From Nocardia salmonicida NBRC 13393 (GTDB lineage Bacteria > Actinomycetota > Actinomycetes > Mycobacteriales > Mycobacteriaceae), in NCBI RefSeq assembly GCF_001613085.1, contig NZ_BDBR01000022.1:109151-173150 (forward strand): 64,000 nt of DNA, given 5' to 3'. This document shows, piece after piece, positions 60,734 to 64,000 of the stretch. The number at the start of each line of letters is the position of its first letter. The stretch's first letter is position 1. A program made the position numbers and the translations under genes. The notes below the pieces were generated by a model. The model saw nothing but the letters and a program-made list of their open reading frames with translations. It was not told the origin of the DNA and did no database searches.

Positions 60734-60739
60734 TACAGT
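60734..60739 (+). promoter_or_regulatory. -10 element, second promoter of the T4SS-like module
   Basis: TACAGT, 16 bases before the ATG at 60756. Confidence 0.45.
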
Positions 60740-60755
60740 GGGAGAAAGGCACCCG

Positions 60756-61049
60756 ATGAGCATGCTCCTCCTCGCCGTGCAGGACACGTACGGCACCGTG
60801 CTGGCCCAGGTCGGTAATCCGACTCCGGAAGCTCCGCCCGGCTCGGAGAAGATTCTGCAGCTGGTGCGTTACCTCACCTGGTTCGTACTGCTGTCGGGCA
60901 TCTGCGGCATCACCTACGCGGGCGGCAAGTTCGCGTGGGAGCGCTGGACCGGTGGTGGTCTCGAGTCGCCGAAGATGGTGGCGGGCGCCATGATCGGTGG
61001 CGTCGTCGCGACCAGCGCGGGCACGATCATGAGTGCGGTCATCGGTTAG
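60756..61049 (+). CDS. Small two-pass membrane protein, VirB2/TrbC-like topology
   Basis: 97 residues: N-terminal hydrophobic start, then YLTWFVLLSGICGITYAGGKFAWERW and MVAGAMIGGVVATSAGTIMSAVIG as two membrane segments. This is the size and topology of a conjugation pilin-like subunit (VirB2/TrbC). GGAGAAAGG precedes the ATG. Assignment rests on topology and context. Confidence 0.7.
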   Translation: MSMLLLAVQDTYGTVLAQVGNPTPEAPPGSEKILQLVRYLTWFVLLSGICGITYAGGKFAWERWTGGGLESPKMVAGAMIGGVVATSAGTIMSAVIG

Positions 61050-61303
61050 TGATCACCGTGCTCGCCTACAAACAGATCCCGGCCGACGTGTTGGCGCCGA
61101 TGATGCAGTTGCTCAACTGGCTGCTCTGGTTCGTCCTGCTGTCGTGCCTGGCCTGGATGATCCTGTCGGCGGGTCGACTGTGGATCGCGTTCCGCAGCGA
61201 CCTCGCCGTGAACGACGCCTCACACGGCGTCCTGATGAGTCTGATCGGTGCTTCGGTGGCCAGTACCGCGTCCGCGATCGCGCTGGCCTTCCTGCCGGCA
61301 TGA
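61049..61303 (+). CDS. Small two-pass membrane protein
   Basis: 84 residues with two membrane segments (LLNWLLWFVLLSCLAWMILSAG and LIGASVASTASAIALAFLPA). The spacing resembles the preceding gene, so the two may be diverged paralogues or VirB2/VirB3-like partners. GTG start overlaps the previous TAG. Confidence 0.65.
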   Translation: MITVLAYKQIPADVLAPMMQLLNWLLWFVLLSCLAWMILSAGRLWIAFRSDLAVNDASHGVLMSLIGASVASTASAIALAFLPA

Positions 61304-61908
61304 ATTCCACAGTGACACGACCGGTTGCGGTCGGTATCGCATTGCTCGCGGCAGCCGTCGGCTGTGGTGGCGGTGGTGATACCGGCCCCGACCTGACAGC
61401 CGCACCGACCGGGATCGGCTGGCAGGACTACCAGGGCATCTCCCTGCCGCACACCGACCAGGGCCCGAAAACGGTGGACCAGGGCGCCGCGACCGGTTTC
61501 GAGCATTCCCCGCGCGGGGCCGGGCTGGCGGCGCTGACCCACACCATCCGGTTGTCGGTGGCGCCGGACAGTCAGTGGGCCCAGGTGGTGAACGCCGAAC
61601 TCGTTCCGGGACCGGCACGTGACGAGTGGGCGATCAACCGAGTACAGCTGTCGATCACCGGACCCGCTACGGCGGAGTACGCGCCGAAATTGTTGGGTTA
61701 CAAAATTACCGAATATCGTGACGAGCGAACGACAGTCGACGTCTATACCGAATACTCCGACCGGTCACGGGCGGTGAACCACACCACGGTCAGCTGGTAC
61801 GGCGGAGACTGGCGACTGCAGTTACCCGATCCGCGCTCGGTCGACCGACCGGTCGACCCGATCGACGAATTACCGCAAGACATCGTGACATTGGAGGCAT
61901 CGCAGTGA
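61300..61908 (+). CDS. Putative lipoprotein, VirB8-like domain (DUF8175-like)
   Basis: 202 residues. Hydrophobic N-terminus ending in AAAVGC, a possible lipobox, then a single extracytoplasmic domain: GWQDYQGISLPHTDQGPKTV, GFEHSPRGAGLAALTHTIRL, WYGGDWRLQLPDP. The same landmarks occur in the next protein. The ATG overlaps the preceding stop. Confidence 0.7.
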   Translation: MNSTVTRPVAVGIALLAAAVGCGGGGDTGPDLTAAPTGIGWQDYQGISLPHTDQGPKTVDQGAATGFEHSPRGAGLAALTHTIRLSVAPDSQWAQVVNAELVPGPARDEWAINRVQLSITGPATAEYAPKLLGYKITEYRDERTTVDVYTEYSDRSRAVNHTTVSWYGGDWRLQLPDPRSVDRPVDPIDELPQDIVTLEASQ

Positions 61909-62720
61909 GCGAGAAGGAGCCGGGCACGCGCGACCGCGCGTCCTTCGGCATGATCGCCTCCGGTGCCCTGCTCGCCTTGATCATGGTCGTCGGCGCCGTC
62001 GTGTACTTCAGTCGCGACGGCGACAGCGCCGTGGACAACGCGCCGCCGCCCGCCCAGGCCGAGGGTGGAACGGGTTTCGCCGAACCCGATGTCGACCTGC
62101 TCGGCAGGCGGGTGGACATCCCGAACAACCCGGCGGGTCAGCCGCTGGCCCAGGAACCGGGTACGCAACGTACCGCCGCGGACCCGGATTGGCTGACCGG
62201 CGCGCCGAGGGGCACCACGAAACCGCACGGCTGGCAGCGTGTCTACGGCGCGTCGGTGCCGTTCTCCACTTCCGACGGGCCGTCGCGGATCGAAGACGGA
62301 CTCGCCGTCGGCTACGCGCGCACCCCGCAGGGCGCCGCGCTGGCCGCCGCGCAGATCACCTACCGGCTCAACGCCCGCCCGGGCGACCGCGACCTGTACG
62401 TGACGCAATTGCGGGTCAGTACAGCGCAATTGGCCGCCTACGACTCCGCGCTGTCGGGTGACAAGCTGCCCGCGCAGCAGCCGAAGAAGGTGACCCAGTA
62501 CTTCGTGGCGTCCGACGCGTTCAAGATCGACGACTTCGCCGACGATCTGGCGATCGTGCGGCTCGCCTCGCGCGGCCCGGTGATCGACGGCAAGCAGTTG
62601 TACGCCGCGATGCGGATGATCGTGGTGTGGGACGCCGGTGACTGGCGGCTCAAACCATCGACGACAGCAAATACCCAGACCGAATACGTGGAATCGCTGG
62701 CGGGGTGGACGACATGGTGA
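61905..62720 (+). CDS. Single-pass membrane protein, VirB8-like domain (DUF8175-like)
   Basis: 271 residues. One N-terminal membrane segment (FGMIASGALLALIMVVGAVVYF), a flexible linker, then a domain parallel to its neighbour: GWQRVYGASVPFSTSDGPSRI, GYARTPQGAALAAAQITYRL, WDAGDWRLKPS. The GTG start overlaps the preceding stop (GTGA). Probable assembly factor of the secretion channel. Confidence 0.72.
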   Translation: MSEKEPGTRDRASFGMIASGALLALIMVVGAVVYFSRDGDSAVDNAPPPAQAEGGTGFAEPDVDLLGRRVDIPNNPAGQPLAQEPGTQRTAADPDWLTGAPRGTTKPHGWQRVYGASVPFSTSDGPSRIEDGLAVGYARTPQGAALAAAQITYRLNARPGDRDLYVTQLRVSTAQLAAYDSALSGDKLPAQQPKKVTQYFVASDAFKIDDFADDLAIVRLASRGPVIDGKQLYAAMRMIVVWDAGDWRLKPSTTANTQTEYVESLAGWTTW

Positions 62721-62776
62721 TCGAGGTACAGCACAGCCCGGATCGATTCCGCGCGGACCATCGAGGGGTGCCAACT

Positions 62777-64000
62777 ATGCTGAGACGGATCGTCACCATC
62801 TTCGCGGTGATCTTCACCGTGATGATCGCGACGCCGACGGTGGCCTACGGCCAGACCTACGGCTTCGACGAGGCGTGCAACGAACTGCACGACACCCTCG
62901 ACAGCGTCGCGATCCCCGGAGTCTCGCTCGGCGACGCGGCATCGGCGGTGTGTAAGGCGGGCAATGCCGCCTCCCATCCCGGCGACGCGGCCACCGCGGT
63001 CAAGGACAAGGCGTGGGATTCGACCTTCGGCAAGGTAGTCGACTCGCTGATGAAGGGCCTCGGCGAGGCGCTGATCCTGGCATTGACCTTCTGGATGAAG
63101 GTGCCCAACGAGGCGGTGAGCGACTCGGGGGCACTGTTCACCAAGATCAACGACTACACCTATCAGATCCAGATATTGCTGTTGATCGCCTCGGTGATCA
63201 TCACCGGCGGCAGATTGGCCGAAGCCAGACGCGGGGCGGCCGTGAGCGAGGCCGCCGAATCGTTCCGCCTGTTCGCCAGGGTGGTGTTCAGTTCGTGGAT
63301 GCTGGGCGCGGTGATCGTCGCGGGGACGCGAGCCTCGGACAAGTTCTCCGAGTGGATCATCGAAGACGCCACCGGCGGCAATGCCAAGAACATGGCCGAG
63401 TTGATGGTGAAAACCAGTAAGTTGCAGGCTTTTTCGCCGGGTCTGGTGCTGATCATCGCCATCGTCGGATTGCTCGGCGCGCTCGCCCAGATCGTGCTCG
63501 CCATCGTTCGGCAGGGTCTGCTCGTGGTCGCCGCGGGTGTGTTGCCGCTGGCGGCCGCCGCGTCGGCGACCGGAACGGGCAAGCAGTCGTATCAGAAACT
63601 GGTCGGCTGGATCATCGCGTTCATGCTGTTCAAACCGGTGGCCGCGATCGTGTACATGATCGCGTTCACCACCGCGGGCCATGTCGACGAGACCACGGAG
63701 TCCGGCGGATTGCCCAGCGGCGAGGACGCGCAGCGGATGCTGGTGGCGCTGGTGCTGCTGTGCAGCGTGGCGTTCGTGCTGCCCGCGCTGATGCGCCTGG
63801 TCGCACCCGCGGTGGCCACGGTCGGCACCGGTGGTTCGGGTCTGATGGTGGCCGGTGGTGCGGCGGTCGGCGCGATGGCGCTGGGTGCGATCGGCACCAA
63901 GGCCGTCGCCTCCCGGCCCGCGGCGGCACCCGGTTCGGCGGGTTACTTCGGTAGTGGCGGTGCGGGTCCGCGGCCCGGTGGGCCCGGCGGCGGCGCGGGT
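62777..64000 (+). CDS. Polytopic membrane protein, VirB6/TrbL-like; truncated by window end
   Basis: At least 408 residues, open at the window edge. Signal peptide (RRIVTIFAVIFTVMIATPTVAYG), an N-terminal extracytoplasmic part with Cys pairs (EACNEL, AVCKAG), then about six membrane segments (IQILLLIASVIITGG, VFSSWMLGAVIVAG, LVLIIAIVGLLGALAQIVLAIV, VGWIIAFMLFKPVAAIVYMI, MLVALVLLCSVAFVLPALM) and a Gly/Pro-rich tail. The pattern fits TrbL/VirB6 channel proteins. ATG 62777 has GAGGGG eight bases upstream; ATG 62714 and GTG 62717 are in-frame alternatives. Confidence 0.75.
   Translation, partial: MLRRIVTIFAVIFTVMIATPTVAYGQTYGFDEACNELHDTLDSVAIPGVSLGDAASAVCKAGNAASHPGDAATAVKDKAWDSTFGKVVDSLMKGLGEALILALTFWMKVPNEAVSDSGALFTKINDYTYQIQILLLIASVIITGGRLAEARRGAAVSEAAESFRLFARVVFSSWMLGAVIVAGTRASDKFSEWIIEDATGGNAKNMAELMVKTSKLQAFSPGLVLIIAIVGLLGALAQIVLAIVRQGLLVVAAGVLPLAAAASATGTGKQSYQKLVGWIIAFMLFKPVAAIVYMIAFTTAGHVDETTESGGLPSGEDAQRMLVALVLLCSVAFVLPALMRLVAPAVATVGTGGSGLMVAGGAAVGAMALGAIGTKAVASRPAAAPGSAGYFGSGGAGPRPGGPGGGAG

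Noticed and set aside
1..64000. CRISPR arrays, rRNA, tRNA, insertion sequences
   Set aside because: No regularly spaced repeats, no cloverleaf or rRNA-like stretch, and no transposase motif was seen on reading both strands.

Overview
The window is high-GC actinobacterial DNA, almost certainly from Nocardia or a close mycolic-acid relative. The evidence is gene order. thrS – HIT (Ap4A phosphorylase type) – pgsA1 – PIM acyltransferase – pimA – NUDIX, then pdxS … tesB – pdxT – YebC, then ruvC – ruvA – ruvB, then yajC – secD – secF – solute-binding lipoprotein – apt – rel follow the same order as Mycobacterium tuberculosis Rv2614c to Rv2583c. Start codons are often GTG, consecutive genes often overlap as ATGA or GTGA, and many starts have a TANNNT -10 element only 6-8 bases upstream (predicted leaderless mRNAs). 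No rRNA, tRNA, CRISPR array, insertion sequence or integrase was recognised.

Region by region. (1) 1-7135: end of an FhuF-like iron-sulfur protein, then a tightly coupled run of threonyl-tRNA synthetase and phosphatidylinositol / PIM synthesis. (2) 7136-8598: a Cmx-type drug exporter behind a leader peptide and a strong hairpin. (3) 8783-19548: PLP synthase (pdxS, pdxT), tesB and YebC, interrupted by an accessory block (TetR, a LuxR-type two-component system, membrane proteins, a phosphatase-like protein with altered motifs, an MTB12-like lipoprotein, a uridine-kinase-like protein without a P-loop lysine). (4) 19609-33974: an AHSA1 protein and a macrodomain protein, then a large nitrogen-compound catabolic region. 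It holds a FadR-type GntR with two operators, an acetamidase / amidase / ABC transporter operon, and a second GntR with four TCGTATACGA-type sites beside two cytosine-deaminase-like amidohydrolases, a TSUP permease and a second ABC transporter. (5) 34128-46208: the LexA-boxed ruvCAB operon, GtrA, a four-repeat DivIVA-domain protein, a TetR / Baeyer-Villiger-type monooxygenase pair, yajC-secDF, a solute-binding lipoprotein, apt and a GNAT protein. (6) 46320-53356: an ABC-F ATPase with a possible attenuator, SnoaL and HxlR proteins, then a three-gene operon (vWA protein, divergent adenylosuccinate-synthetase-like enzyme, NrtR-like regulator with an inactive Nudix box) behind a near-consensus promoter, and an exported phosphodiesterase. 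(7) 53634-57856: rel (p)ppGpp synthetase/hydrolase and a long cutinase. (8) 57909-64000: the start of a type IV secretion-like (SCO6880-type) membrane module that runs off the window end.

The best candidate for an undescribed system is the vWA / AdSS-like / NrtR-like operon (49105-52117). Its enzyme keeps the nucleotide-binding and catalytic signatures of PurA but appears to lack the aspartate-binding arginines, and it is encoded with a probable ADP-ribose-type sensor regulator. Other notable points are the GTATAC regulon, the two consecutive ParA-like proteins with lysine-less P-loops in the secretion module, and the leader/hairpin in front of the drug exporter. All functional statements come from reading the sequence and family knowledge; no search was run.
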